From: SIG578 sp045655125
Lineage (GTDB): Bacteria; Bacillota; Clostridia; Oscillospirales; Ruminococcaceae
DNA: 64,000 bases
NCBI GenBank assembly: GCA_045655125.1
Contig: JAZOOR010000026.1
Coordinates: 1 to 64,000, forward strand
Reading direction: 5' to 3'
Part shown: piece after piece, positions 1-9,172 of the stretch
Layout: every line of letters begins with the position of its first letter
How positions within the stretch are numbered: position 1 is the stretch's first letter
Program-made: the position numbers and the translations under genes
Notes under the pieces: generated by a model
The model's database searches: none
The model's input: only the letters and a program-made list of their open reading frames with translations
Told to the model about the DNA's origin: nothing

Positions 1-1
1 C

Positions 2-304
2 GATATGTTGCTTACCGACTATTCAAGCGTATTCTTTGATTTTGCAAATTTAAAAAGACCGATAATGTTCTTTATGTACGATTTCGAGGAATATAAAAAT
101 AATCTACGCGATTTTTACTTAGAAATGAACGAGCTGCCCGGTCCTATTGTTTATAAAAATGATGAGCTTTGCAAAATGATAAGAGAGGCAGAAAAGAGTT
201 TCTGCTACGATGAGAAATATCAGCAGTTTAATAAAAGGTTCAACGCCTATAATGATGCAGACAGCAGTAAAAGAGCATTGGGAGAGTGTATTTTAAATGC
301 GTAA
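2..304 (+). CDS. CDP-glycerol glycerophosphotransferase family protein, C-terminal part (5' end outside the window)
   Basis: Only the last 100 codons are in the window, and the reading frame is open through base 2, so the gene begins upstream. The fragment carries the TDYSSVFFDF motif typical of the C-terminal half of TagB/TagF polyol-phosphate polymerases, followed by the family's [F/Y]Y...ELPGP segment. These enzymes add glycerol-phosphate or ribitol-phosphate units to wall teichoic acid at the inner face of the membrane. The next gene has a matching motif (TDYSSVFFDF), so two homologous polymerases lie in tandem. They overlap by 8 bases, which indicates one operon. The substrate (glycerol or ribitol) cannot be told from this piece. 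Confidence 0.85.
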   Translation, partial: DMLLTDYSSVFFDFANLKRPIMFFMYDFEEYKNNLRDFYLEMNELPGPIVYKNDELCKMIREAEKSFCYDEKYQQFNKRFNAYNDADSSKRALGECILNA

Positions 305-2702
305 AATAAAAAAGCTTCTGGACGAGGTTAAAAAGAACTTAAAACCCACCTTGTTTACAAGCTATTATGCACACTTTTATTACAGGTCAAAAATCCGTAA
401 GAACACATATCTGTTTGAATCGCGAAATGGACTTGATGTAGCGGGAAACATTTTTTACCTTATGAAAGAGCTGGCTGGGGGGGATTACGGTAAAAAAATA
501 ATTTACCTTTCTGTTTGCCCTCAGACAAAGAAAAGAGCATTGTCGCTCATTTCGAGCTACAATTTAAAGGGCGTGCGTTTGCTAGATCAGGGAAGCTTTA
601 AATATTATAGATTGCTTGCCCGCGTAAAATATATTTTTACTGACACCTCGCTCCCCAGAGCATATATAAAAAAAGAGGGACAGATTTTCACAAACACATG
701 GCACGGCACTCCTTTAAAGAAAATGGGAAAATACAATATCCCTGAGCGTCATACCATGGGAAATATTCAGCGCAGCCTCTTGTTTTCCGATTATCTCATT
801 TTCCCCAATGACTATATGCGCGAGAAAATGCTTGAGTCCTATAATATTGATACATCCTTTGAGGGTGAAATTCTTTGCGAGGGATACCCGAGAAATTCGG
901 TGCTTTTTGAAAAAGAAAATGCAGAAAAAATAAAAACTGAGCTTGGATTTAAGGATAAAAAACTGTTTGTTTATATGCCCACTTGGAAAGCTGAGAATAT
1001 GGGCGAAACTATGCAGAAATCTTTAGATAAGCTTCGCAGCACTCTTTTAGAAATAGACAAGCAGCTTTCCTCTGATGAAATTTTACTTTTAAAACTGCAT
1101 CCGCTTGTTCGCGCAAATGCCGATGTCAGCGGCTTTGAGCACATAAAGGCATTTCCCGAGCAGTTTGAAGCATATGAGGTGCTCTCTTTCTGCGATGCGC
1201 TTGTAACAGACTATTCAAGTGTTTTCTTTGACTTTGCCTGTTCTCGCAAAAAAATAGTGCTTTTTGCTCCAGATGAGGATGAGTATGATGCCCAGCGCGG
1301 TTTTTATTTTTCACTCTCCGAACTTCCATTTACTAAAACTAAAACTCCAACTGAGCTCATAGAGGCACTTCGTGATAGTAAAGACATAGATTACAGCGAA
1401 TTTACAAAGAAATTCTGCACATATGATAGACCTAATGCTTCAAAATACATTCTTTCCCACATCATAAAGGGGGAGGATTGCTGCAAGGTAATGAGAGCAG
1501 AGAAAAGCAATAAACCCCGCGTGCTTTTCTATTGCGGGGCGCTGCTTCAAAACGGACTTACCGCGTCGTTTAAAAACCTTCTCAGCCTTATAAATCTCGA
1601 TGAGAGGGAACACTTCTTTGCCTTTAAGCAGGGCGCATTTGCAAACCATCCCGAGCGCCTTGATGCTGTAGGTGACAGCCTAAAGCTATATGGTATTTCG
1701 AGTAAAATAACGCCGACTATTCTTGAAGCGTTTGCATTTATGCTTTATTACAGATTTAATGTAAAGTGCGCCTTTGTAAACCATTATCTGAAACGTGCAT
1801 ATCAGCGCGATTTTAAAAAACATTTTAGTCATCTGAAAATGGACTATGTAATTCATTTCAGCGGTTATGATGAGTATATAACCACTCTGCTTTTAGAGTT
1901 TGATGCAAAAAAAGTTATATTTGTCCACAGCGATATGAAAAAGGAACTCTCCACAAGAGGAAAGCAGCACAGACCCACACTTGAAAAGGCATATCGCAGT
2001 TACGATAAGGTTGCCGTTGTAACTCCTGCTATGATTGGGCCAACGGCATCCATCAGTGGCAGAAAAGATGATATAGTCGTTGTAGGCAATTTGTTTAACG
2101 CCTCTATTGTAAAGGAAAAGGGAAATGCGCCGATTGAGTTTCAGCGTGAAACCCGCAGCAGCATTAACCATCCGGGCGGAATAGAGGGAGTTTTAGCCGA
2201 GAAAGGCACAAAGATAATAGCCGTTGGCAGATACTCGGTTGAGAAACAGCATAATATGCTGATTGATGCTTTCTGCAAGTACAATGAGAAAAACCCCGAC
2301 AGTAAGCTTATTATTATAGGTGGAGTGGGCAAACTGTATGCTAAAACGGTTGCATATGCAAACTCAAAGCCTTGCAGTAAAAACATATTCTTTATCTATT
2401 CAATTCAAAATCCTATGCCGATTATAAAGAAATGTGACCTTTTTGTGCTGCCATCAAAGTATGAGTCGCTCGGTCTTGTGCTATTTGAGGCAGACGCTCT
2501 GGGACTACCCACAATTTGCACACAAATGGACGGACCTGCCGATATAATAAATAAATACGGCGGAACTATGGTGGAAAACAGTGCAGAGGGCATTTTAAAG
2601 GGATTTGAGTTATATGATGCCGGCAAAGTAAAACCTATGAATATCGATTTTGAGGCTTACAATAAAGAGGCAATGGAGCAGTACTATAATCTTTTTATCT
2701 GA
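297..2702 (+). CDS. Two-domain teichoic acid polymerase: CDP-glycerol glycerophosphotransferase fused to a GT4 glycosyltransferase
   Basis: 801 residues. Residues about 1-395 are a TagB/TagF-type glycerophosphotransferase: TWHGTPLKKMG near residue 138, then TDYSSVFFDF and the ELPF segment near residues 303-345. Residues about 410-800 form a GT-B glycosyltransferase of the GT4 type: AVGRYSVEKQ near 640, the donor-site stretch LFVLPSKYESLGLVLFEAD near 715-735, and GxPxIxT next to it. One chain could therefore both glycosylate and extend a polyol-phosphate polymer. The ATG overlaps the upstream gene by 8 bases. The exporter genes follow, so export of this product is inferred. No signal peptide or clear membrane span; action at the cytoplasmic face is expected. 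The sugar and polyol substrates are unknown. Confidence 0.85.
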   Translation: MRKIKKLLDEVKKNLKPTLFTSYYAHFYYRSKIRKNTYLFESRNGLDVAGNIFYLMKELAGGDYGKKIIYLSVCPQTKKRALSLISSYNLKGVRLLDQGSFKYYRLLARVKYIFTDTSLPRAYIKKEGQIFTNTWHGTPLKKMGKYNIPERHTMGNIQRSLLFSDYLIFPNDYMREKMLESYNIDTSFEGEILCEGYPRNSVLFEKENAEKIKTELGFKDKKLFVYMPTWKAENMGETMQKSLDKLRSTLLEIDKQLSSDEILLLKLHPLVRANADVSGFEHIKAFPEQFEAYEVLSFCDALVTDYSSVFFDFACSRKKIVLFAPDEDEYDAQRGFYFSLSELPFTKTKTPTELIEALRDSKDIDYSEFTKKFCTYDRPNASKYILSHIIKGEDCCKVMRAEKSNKPRVLFYCGALLQNGLTASFKNLLSLINLDEREHFFAFKQGAFANHPERLDAVGDSLKLYGISSKITPTILEAFAFMLYYRFNVKCAFVNHYLKRAYQRDFKKHFSHLKMDYVIHFSGYDEYITTLLLEFDAKKVIFVHSDMKKELSTRGKQHRPTLEKAYRSYDKVAVVTPAMIGPTASISGRKDDIVVVGNLFNASIVKEKGNAPIEFQRETRSSINHPGGIEGVLAEKGTKIIAVGRYSVEKQHNMLIDAFCKYNEKNPDSKLIIIGGVGKLYAKTVAYANSKPCSKNIFFIYSIQNPMPIIKKCDLFVLPSKYESLGLVLFEADALGLPTICTQMDGPADIINKYGGTMVENSAEGILKGFELYDAGKVKPMNIDFEAYNKEAMEQYYNLFI

Positions 2703-2715
2703 TAGGGAGAAATTC

Positions 2716-3507
2716 ATGAAACGGTTTTTCAGAGACATAAAAAGATACAATCCATACGCAATGTATGCCGCCAAGGCAGAACTAAAAGCAAGCGTTGCGG
2801 ATTCGTATTTAAATTGGCTGTGGTGGGTGCTTGATCCCGTTCTGTTTATGCTGGTGTATTCTTTTCTTGCTCAAATTGTTTTCAGCAGCAGGGAAGACAA
2901 TTTTGCAGTATTTGTCTTTATAGGACTTACCGCGTGGGACTTTTTTAACAGAACCATCACAAACAGTGTAAAGCTCGTTAAAGCAAATAAAAGCACGGTA
3001 ATAAAGATATATATCCCTAAATATACTCTGATTTTATCAAAGATGTATGTCAATGCCTTTAAAATGCTCATTTCATTCGGGCTTGTAATTATCAGCATGA
3101 TGCTGAGCAGAGTGAGCATTGGCTGGAACTTACTTTATATTCCGCTTATTCTTATCGTCTTATTCACAGTAACATTCGGCTTCGGTATGATATTTATGCA
3201 CTTCGGTGTGTTTATTGAGGACCTTGCTAATGTCGTTGCCGTACTGCTTAGGCTTGTGTTCTATATGTCAGGAGTTTTCTATTCGATAACAGATAAACTT
3301 GGCAGGTTAAGTGAGCCGATTGCGGTGCTTCTGTCTTATGGAAACCCCGTAGCGCTTATAATTTCGTCACTGAGGAATGTTATGCTTTACAATACCGCGC
3401 CAAATGTACTTGCGCTGCTTGCCTGGCTCTTTATAGGAGTTATGGTATCGGTCATAGGCGTGAACACTATCTATAAATACGAAAACAGTTATACAAAGGT
3501 GATTTAA
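2716..3507 (+). CDS. Polysaccharide/teichoic acid ABC exporter, permease (TagG/Wzm type)
   Basis: 263 residues in the ABC-2 permease family with about six membrane segments and the motif SYLNWLWWVLDPVLF near the N terminus, typical of TagG, Wzm and RfbA permeases. The open frame extends upstream to 2650 inside the previous gene, but the ATG at 2716 has a good ribosome site (AGGGAG, six bases upstream) and gives the usual family start (MKRFFRDIKRYNPYA), so I chose it. The stop overlaps the ATG of the ATPase gene by one base (TAATG), which couples the two subunits. Inferred role: flipping undecaprenyl-linked teichoic acid across the membrane together with the next gene. Confidence 0.9.
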   Translation: MKRFFRDIKRYNPYAMYAAKAELKASVADSYLNWLWWVLDPVLFMLVYSFLAQIVFSSREDNFAVFVFIGLTAWDFFNRTITNSVKLVKANKSTVIKIYIPKYTLILSKMYVNAFKMLISFGLVIISMMLSRVSIGWNLLYIPLILIVLFTVTFGFGMIFMHFGVFIEDLANVVAVLLRLVFYMSGVFYSITDKLGRLSEPIAVLLSYGNPVALIISSLRNVMLYNTAPNVLALLAWLFIGVMVSVIGVNTIYKYENSYTKVI

Positions 3508-4232
3508 TGAGCAAAGCAATTTCAGTAAAAGACCTGCACATCACATATAAAAGCTTAAAGTCGGTTTCGTCCAAAAGGGCTATTTTTTCCTTTGGAAAAA
3601 ATAAGCTTGAAACCTTTGAGGCAGTAAAAGGAGTTTCCTTTGATGTAGAGGAAGGTCAGGTTGTCGGTCTTATAGGTAAAAACGGAAGCGGAAAATCAAC
3701 CCTGCTTCGCTCTATTGCGGGAATATTCTCCCCTGATAAGGGCGAAATTGAGCTTTATGGAAAAAGCGTTTCGCTGCTTTCTATTGGTGTCGGTTTTAAA
3801 ACCAATCTTTCGGGCAGAGAAAATATATTCCTTTCAGGACTTTTGATGGGCTTTAAAAAATCCGAAATCGAGGCAAAGCTCAGTGATATTATCGAGTTTT
3901 CTGAGCTTGGCTCATTTATAGATAAACCCGTTAAAACCTATTCAAGCGGAATGTACAGTAAGCTTGCATTTTCCATCACCGCCGTTATGGAAACCGATAT
4001 AATGCTGGTCGATGAGGTTTTGAGTGTCGGCGATGAAAAGTTTAAAAAGAAAAGCTATGATAAAATAAAAGAGCTTATTAGTGATAAAACAAGAACTGTT
4101 ATAATAGTTTCGCACAACAGCGAAACCTTGAAAAAGCTTTGCGACCATATTATATGGATAAATAACGGTACTCTTATGATGGAGGGAAAACCTCAGGATG
4201 TCCTGCCTAAATACAAAGAGTTTATGAAATAA
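3507..4232 (+). CDS. Polysaccharide/teichoic acid ABC exporter, ATPase (TagH/Wzt type)
   Basis: 241 residues, one ABC domain. Walker A GKNGSGKST lies near residues 58-66, the signature YSSGMYSKLAF near 147, and Walker B LVDEVLSVGD near 170, followed by the switch histidine in IVSHN. The N-terminal extension before Walker A (about 35 residues with VSSKRAIFSF) is usual for TagH/Wzt-type ATPases. There is no long C-terminal carbohydrate-binding domain, so a plain TagH-like or short Wzt-like ATPase is the best match. It is translationally coupled to the permease and ends the teichoic-acid block. Confidence 0.9.
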   Translation: MSKAISVKDLHITYKSLKSVSSKRAIFSFGKNKLETFEAVKGVSFDVEEGQVVGLIGKNGSGKSTLLRSIAGIFSPDKGEIELYGKSVSLLSIGVGFKTNLSGRENIFLSGLLMGFKKSEIEAKLSDIIEFSELGSFIDKPVKTYSSGMYSKLAFSITAVMETDIMLVDEVLSVGDEKFKKKSYDKIKELISDKTRTVIIVSHNSETLKKLCDHIIWINNGTLMMEGKPQDVLPKYKEFMK

Positions 4233-4258
4233 ACGCTATTTAAAGGGAGAGAAACAAA

Positions 4259-5128
4259 ATGAAAACAGATTTTCTTTCTGAGCTTTCTCAAAGAATGCCC
4301 GAATTTTCTAAGGGACAAAAGAAAATAGCTGCCTATCTTATCGAGCATTTTGATAAGGCAGCTTATATAACCGCCTCAAAGCTCGGCAAAGCCGCGGGAG
4401 TCAGTGAATCGACGGTTGTTAGATTTGCAAGCGAAATCGGCTTTGACGGATACCCCCAGATGCAGCAGGCGCTGCAGGAGGTCAGTCGAAATATGCTCAC
4501 TGCCGTTCAGCGTATGGAGGTTGCGAGCAATAATATTGATGCAGACGATGTCTTAAATAAGGTGCTGCATTCAGATATTGAAAAAATTCGCAAAACCCTT
4601 GAGGATTTAAATAAAAAGGATTTTGACAGTGTTGTTGATGCGATTATAAACGCAGAAAATATCTATATAATCGGAACAGGCAGCGCATCTGTCTTGGCAA
4701 ACTTTTTAAATCTGTATTTAAACCATATTTTCAATAATGTCCGTGTTGTTGGCTCAACGAGTATCAGTGATGTTTATGAGAATATTCTTTCGATAAGTGA
4801 AAAGGATGTGCTTATCGGCCTTAGCTTTCCGCGATATTCAAGCAGAACCCTTAAAGCTATGCGCTATGCTTCATCTTGCAATGCAAATGTAATTGCGATA
4901 ACAGACAGTAAAAGCTCACCTATCGCTGAGGTTGCAGACCATCTTTTGATTGCGCGCAGCGATATGGCCTCGTTCGTTGACTCACTCGTAGCGCCCCTCA
5001 GCCTTATTAATGCGCTTATTGTGGCGCTTGGGCTTAGAAGAAAAGAAGATGTTTCTCAAAAGCTCCAAAAGCTTGAAAATCTTTGGCAGGAAAATGAGGT
5101 TTACGGAACTCGTCATAAAAGCGAATAA
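4259..5128 (+). CDS. MurR/RpiR family transcriptional regulator
   Basis: 289 residues. Residues about 1-77 are the HTH_6 (RpiR) DNA-binding domain, with KLGKAAGVSESTVVRFASEIGF as the recognition helix region. Residues about 120-260 are a SIS (sugar isomerase) domain with IYIIGTGSASVLANFL, which binds a phosphosugar effector in this family. A ribosome site AAAGGGAGAG precedes the ATG. It lies between the teichoic-acid exporter and a flavoprotein; the target genes cannot be read from the sequence. Regulation of amino-sugar or cell-wall precursor metabolism would be typical for the family, but that is inference. Confidence 0.88.
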   Translation: MKTDFLSELSQRMPEFSKGQKKIAAYLIEHFDKAAYITASKLGKAAGVSESTVVRFASEIGFDGYPQMQQALQEVSRNMLTAVQRMEVASNNIDADDVLNKVLHSDIEKIRKTLEDLNKKDFDSVVDAIINAENIYIIGTGSASVLANFLNLYLNHIFNNVRVVGSTSISDVYENILSISEKDVLIGLSFPRYSSRTLKAMRYASSCNANVIAITDSKSSPIAEVADHLLIARSDMASFVDSLVAPLSLINALIVALGLRRKEDVSQKLQKLENLWQENEVYGTRHKSE

Positions 5129-5141
5129 AGGATGTAAATAA

Positions 5142-6365
5142 ATGTATGATGTTATAGTGGTCGGGGGAGGAGCCTCGGGAATGATGGCTGCAGCAGTGGC
5201 AGCATCTCTCGGTAAAAATACTCTGCTAATTGAAAAAATGTCGCGAACAGGAAGAAAGATTCTTGTAACGGGTAAGGGAAGATGCAATGTAACCAACGCC
5301 TCAGATATAGAGACAGTTATGAAAAACACCGTTTCCAACCCCAAGTTTCTGTATAGTGCCCTTATGGGATTTACTCCGCAGGATACTATGGAGCTGTTTG
5401 AGACCCTCGGTGTACCGCTTAAGGTTGAAAGAGGTAACCGTGTTTTTCCTGTTTCAGACAGGGCTATGGATATTGCCGATGCACTTTCTAAATTTTGCAA
5501 GAAAAACGGTGTAAAGGTTTTTACCGATACAGTTACCGATGTTACGACCGAAAACGGAGCAGTTACAGGAGTGAAAACCGCATCACAGTGCTGTTTTTCG
5601 GCAAATTCTGTTATTGTTGCAACGGGTGGAGTATCCTATTCTGCGACAGGCTCAACAGGTGACGGATACAAGCTCGCTCAAAATCTCGGACACACGATTA
5701 CTCCACTGCGAGCTGCCCTTGTCGGACTTAAAATTGCAGGAAAAGATTGTCCTCAAATGCAAGGACTTTCTCTTAAAAACACAGCACTTTCTCTTATTTC
5801 AAAGATAAATGGGAAGACTGTCTTCAGCGATATGGGTGAAATGCTCTTTACTCATTTTGGAATGTCGGGACCAATGGTGCTGAGCGCAAGCTCTTATATC
5901 ACAAATTCCCCTTCAGACTATCAAATCATTCTCGATTTAAAGCCGGCCTTGTCTATTGAAAAGCTTGATGAGAGAATATCAAGAGATTTTTCAGAGCGTA
6001 AAAATAAGGATATAATAAACGCGCTCGATGCTCTTCTTCCCAAGGCTATGATACCTGTAGTTATAGAGCGCAGCGGAATTTCACCCCACCAAAAAGTAAA
6101 TCAGATAACCCGCGAGCAGCGCTTTAGCCTTTGCGAAAATATCAAGGCTATGCGCTTTGATGTGGTTGGGAGAGAGGATATAGAAACCGCTATTGTGACC
6201 GCGGGCGGAGTCAGCGTAAGGGAAATAAATCCCAAAACAATGCAGTCTAAGCTTGTTGATGGACTGTATTTTACGGGCGAGGTTATAGATGTAGATGCCT
6301 GCACAGGCGGATTTAATCTTCAGATTGCATTTTCAACAGGCTATGCCGCAGGTATAAACGCATAG
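5142..6365 (+). CDS. HI0933-like NAD(P)/FAD-dependent oxidoreductase
   Basis: 407 residues. The N terminus has the Rossmann FAD site VVGGGASGMMAAAVAA and the motif TGKGRCNVTN, both hallmarks of the HI0933/YhiN/BaiN family. The C terminus GGFNLQIAFSTGYAAG completes the FAD site. Family length is about 400 residues, so the protein is complete. It starts 13 bases after the RpiR regulator and is probably co-transcribed with the acyltransferase and IspH-S1 genes. Some gut relatives (BaiN) have been linked to bile-acid reduction, but most members have no proven substrate, so no substrate is assigned here. Confidence 0.88.
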   Translation: MYDVIVVGGGASGMMAAAVAASLGKNTLLIEKMSRTGRKILVTGKGRCNVTNASDIETVMKNTVSNPKFLYSALMGFTPQDTMELFETLGVPLKVERGNRVFPVSDRAMDIADALSKFCKKNGVKVFTDTVTDVTTENGAVTGVKTASQCCFSANSVIVATGGVSYSATGSTGDGYKLAQNLGHTITPLRAALVGLKIAGKDCPQMQGLSLKNTALSLISKINGKTVFSDMGEMLFTHFGMSGPMVLSASSYITNSPSDYQIILDLKPALSIEKLDERISRDFSERKNKDIINALDALLPKAMIPVVIERSGISPHQKVNQITREQRFSLCENIKAMRFDVVGREDIETAIVTAGGVSVREINPKTMQSKLVDGLYFTGEVIDVDACTGGFNLQIAFSTGYAAGINA

Positions 6366-6382
6366 TAAAGAAAGGAAAAAGT

Positions 6383-7045
6383 ATGTTTTATAAAATTATT
6401 AGAGCAATTTTTGTTCCGATAGTGCATCTTATTTTTAATGTAAGATTTGAGGGAACTGAGAATATCAGAGAAAGCGGCGCAGCACTTATTTGCAGCAATC
6501 ACCGCTCATTGTTTGATCCTATTTTTATTGCTGTCGGTGTAAAAAAGCGCTCACTTTGCTTTATGGCAAAGAAGGAACTCTTTTCCTTTAAACCCTTCGG
6601 CTTTATCCTTTCAAAGCTCGGTGCTTTTCCCGTAAACCGAGGGGCAGGAGATATGGAGGCTATAAATCACGCGGAAAAATCACTGAATGATGGTAAACTC
6701 CTGATTATTTTCCCTGAGGGGACAAGAAGCCGCGATGGTAATCCCCTTCGTCCCAAATCGGGTGCTGTATATATTGCTTCAGATACAGGCGCGGATATTA
6801 TTCCCGTTGCCGTTTGTTATGACGGCAAGCTCCGCCTAAGAAAAAAGGTGACAGTTTGCTTCGGAGAGCCTATTTTAAACTCTGAAATAAAGATGAAAGA
6901 GGAAAATAAGGTTATCGAAAGCCGCAGAGCAAGCGCTCTTGTTATGGATAGAATTATAGAAATGTTAAATTCCTATCTTAAAACTCCTGTAAAGCGCCCG
7001 TTTATGCCATCTTCAAGGCAAAAGGATGAAAAAAATGAGAAATAA
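6383..7045 (+). CDS. plsC: 1-acyl-sn-glycerol-3-phosphate acyltransferase (PlsC family)
   Basis: 220 residues. The acyltransferase motif NHRSLFDP (HX4D) lies near residue 37 and FPEGTRSRDG near residue 112, the two signature blocks of PlsC. A short hydrophobic N terminus anchors it to the membrane. It would acylate lysophosphatidic acid to phosphatidic acid for phospholipid synthesis. The 3' end overlaps the start of ispH by 20 bases. A plsC followed by the ispH-rpsA fusion is a recurrent Clostridia arrangement. The basic C-terminal tail (KRPFMPSSRQKDEKNEK) is unremarkable. Confidence 0.9.
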   Translation: MFYKIIRAIFVPIVHLIFNVRFEGTENIRESGAALICSNHRSLFDPIFIAVGVKKRSLCFMAKKELFSFKPFGFILSKLGAFPVNRGAGDMEAINHAEKSLNDGKLLIIFPEGTRSRDGNPLRPKSGAVYIASDTGADIIPVAVCYDGKLRLRKKVTVCFGEPILNSEIKMKEENKVIESRRASALVMDRIIEMLNSYLKTPVKRPFMPSSRQKDEKNEK

Positions 7046-9131
7046 AACAAAAGTAACCCTTGCAGAGACTGCTGGCTTCTGCTTTGGGGTAAACAGAGCA
7101 GTAAACCTTGTCAATGAACTTTTAGATAAAGGTAAAAAAGTCTGCACATTAGGGCCAATTATTCATAATCCGCAGCTTGTTGAGGATTTAAAGGAACGCG
7201 GTGTCGTTATAATCGAAAAGCCTAGTGACGCACCTGAGGGGTATACTGTTGTAATTCGCTCACATGGTGTGGGTAGCGAGGTTTATGAATTTTTTAAACA
7301 AAACAATATTTTATATGTTGATGCAACCTGCCCCTTTGTTTCAAAAATTCATAAAATCGTCGAAGAACAGTCAAAAAAAGGCGCTGCTATTTTAATAGCA
7401 GGCGACAGACAGCATCCTGAGGTCGCGGGAATAGCGGGACACTGTGAAAAAGGTGCATATGTTATCAAATCGGCAGAGGATCTCGCAGATTTCTTTGAAA
7501 AAAACTCCGAATTTGCTCAAAGAAGCATAGTTTTGGTCGCTCAGACCACTTTTCAGGTGTTTGAGTGGGAAAAATGTAAAGAAAAATTAAAAAAAGTATG
7601 TACAAATGCGAATTTTTTTGATACAATATGCTTTGCAACTGATGAAAGACAGCGTGAGGCAGAAGAGCTTTCTAAGAAAAGTGACCTTATGATTGTTGTC
7701 GGTGGCAAAAGCAGCTCCAATACAAATAAGCTCTGTGAGGTTTGCGCGAAAAACTGTGAAACTGTTCATATCGAGTGCGCACAAGAGCTAAAAAGAGAGC
7801 AACTTCTAAACAGAGAGTACATCGGTGTTACGGCAGGAGCCTCAACACCGTCGTATATAATTAAGGAGGTTCAGAATACTATGAGTGAGATTCTGGAAAA
7901 CAAACAAATCGAGGCTGAGGCTGTAGAGGCTGAGGTCGAAACCACCGCACAGGTGGAAGAAGGAGAGTTCGATTTTGCAAAAGCAATTGACGAAACCTTC
8001 AAAAAAGTACATAGGGGACAGCGTGTGAAGGGTATTGTCGTTGGTATAAACCCTTCGGAACTGCAGATAGATATGGGTACCAAGCATGCTGGCTTCGTAC
8101 CTGCCGATGAGTTCACACAGAATGGCACAGTCAGCCTTGAGGATGCTGTTAAAATCGGCGATGAGGTTGAGCTTGAGGTAACCAAGGTCAACGATCAGGA
8201 GGGCTATGTTCTGCTTTCCAAGCAGAAGATTGACTCCTACAAGGGATTTGAGGATATCCTTAAAGCAAAAGAAACCAATGCTACTATTGAGGGCGTTGTT
8301 TTCGAGGTAGTAAATGGCGGCGTGCTTGTAAATTCCAAGGGAACCCGCGTATTTATTCCCGCAAGCCAGACAGGTATTGCAAGAGATGGCGATATGTCCG
8401 TTCTCTTAAAGGAGAAGGTTGCTTTCAAAATCCTTGAAACCGAGGATAAGAGAGGCAGAAAGCACATTGTCGGTTCTATCAAGGCTGTTGCAAACGCAGA
8501 GAGAAAAGAAAAGGCTGCAAAGCTTCTTGAAACTCTCGAGATCGGCAAAACCTACACAGGAACTGTTAAGTCTCTCACCAGCTACGGCGCATTTGTTGAC
8601 ATCGGCGGCGTAGACGGTATGATTCATGTTTCCGAGCTTTCCTGGAAGAGAATTAAGAATCCCGCAGAGGTTGTTTCTGTCGGTGACACTGTTGAAGTTT
8701 ATGTCAAGGAATATGATGCTGAAAAAGGCAAGATTTCTCTTGGCTACAAGAAAACCGAGGATAATCCTTGGGAAATTCTTAAAAACACCTATAATGTTGA
8801 CGATGTTATTAAGGGCAAGGTAGTATCACTGCCCGCTTTCGGCGCATTTGTTAATGTTATCGATGGTATTGACGGTCTTGTTCACATTTCTCAGATTGCT
8901 AACAAGAGAATCAACAAGCCTTCCGATGTTCTCAAGGTTGGAGATGAGGTTGAGGCTAAAATCGTAGGCATTGACTACGAGAATAAGCGTGTAAGCCTTT
9001 CTATCCGCGCTCTTATAGAGGAAACCGAAGAGGCAGAGCAGACCCAAATCGTAGAGGAGTATAACGCTGCTCAGGCAGAAGATGCTGCCACTGTAGAAGA
9101 AGCTCCCGCTACCGAAGAAACCGCTCAGTAA
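7026..9131 (+). CDS. ispH: Bifunctional IspH (HMB-PP reductase) - ribosomal protein S1 fusion
   Basis: 701 residues. Residues 1-285 are 4-hydroxy-3-methylbut-2-enyl diphosphate reductase: cluster cysteines C19 (GFCFGV), C102 (ATCPF) and C202 (TICFATDERQ), with SHGVG and HPEV. It is the last step of the MEP isoprenoid pathway and carries a 4Fe-4S cluster. After an acidic linker (about 288-325) come four S1 RNA-binding domains at about 332-400, 417-482, 503-572 and 588-660; the last two carry the strong SYGAFVDI and AFGAFVNV signatures. The C-terminal tail is acidic. The fusion is known in Clostridia. Start: ATG 7026, or ATG 7035, which has the better-spaced AAAGGA. A strong internal AAGGAGG and an in-frame ATG at 7881 sit exactly at the domain junction (see findings). 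Confidence 0.93.
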   Translation: MKKMRNKTKVTLAETAGFCFGVNRAVNLVNELLDKGKKVCTLGPIIHNPQLVEDLKERGVVIIEKPSDAPEGYTVVIRSHGVGSEVYEFFKQNNILYVDATCPFVSKIHKIVEEQSKKGAAILIAGDRQHPEVAGIAGHCEKGAYVIKSAEDLADFFEKNSEFAQRSIVLVAQTTFQVFEWEKCKEKLKKVCTNANFFDTICFATDERQREAEELSKKSDLMIVVGGKSSSNTNKLCEVCAKNCETVHIECAQELKREQLLNREYIGVTAGASTPSYIIKEVQNTMSEILENKQIEAEAVEAEVETTAQVEEGEFDFAKAIDETFKKVHRGQRVKGIVVGINPSELQIDMGTKHAGFVPADEFTQNGTVSLEDAVKIGDEVELEVTKVNDQEGYVLLSKQKIDSYKGFEDILKAKETNATIEGVVFEVVNGGVLVNSKGTRVFIPASQTGIARDGDMSVLLKEKVAFKILETEDKRGRKHIVGSIKAVANAERKEKAAKLLETLEIGKTYTGTVKSLTSYGAFVDIGGVDGMIHVSELSWKRIKNPAEVVSVGDTVEVYVKEYDAEKGKISLGYKKTEDNPWEILKNTYNVDDVIKGKVVSLPAFGAFVNVIDGIDGLVHISQIANKRINKPSDVLKVGDEVEAKIVGIDYENKRVSLSIRALIEETEEAEQTQIVEEYNAAQAEDAATVEEAPATEETAQ
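7863..7883 (+). promoter_or_regulatory. Internal Shine-Dalgarno plus in-frame ATG at the IspH/S1 junction
   Basis: AAGGAGG at 7863-7869 is followed after 11 bases by ATG at 7881, in frame with the fusion (codon 286). Initiation here would make a free S1 protein of 416 residues beginning MSEILENKQ. The bases also encode the last IspH residues (KEVQNT), so the resemblance could be coincidental. The spacing is slightly long. Confidence 0.45.
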
Positions 9132-9141
9132 TTAAAAAAGT

Positions 9142-9172
9142 AAAATGCCCACTGCGTCGCAGTGGGCATTTT
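9142..9172. terminator. Bidirectional intrinsic terminator between ispH-S1 and nth
   Basis: A perfect 14-bp stem (AAAATGCCCACTGC with its complement) and a 3-base loop, with A and T runs on the two sides. It can end transcription from both converging genes. Confidence 0.9.

Noticed and set aside
4982..5500. A 172-codon minus-strand frame
   Set aside because: Antisense to the RpiR regulator end and the flavoprotein start. No motif or ribosome site.
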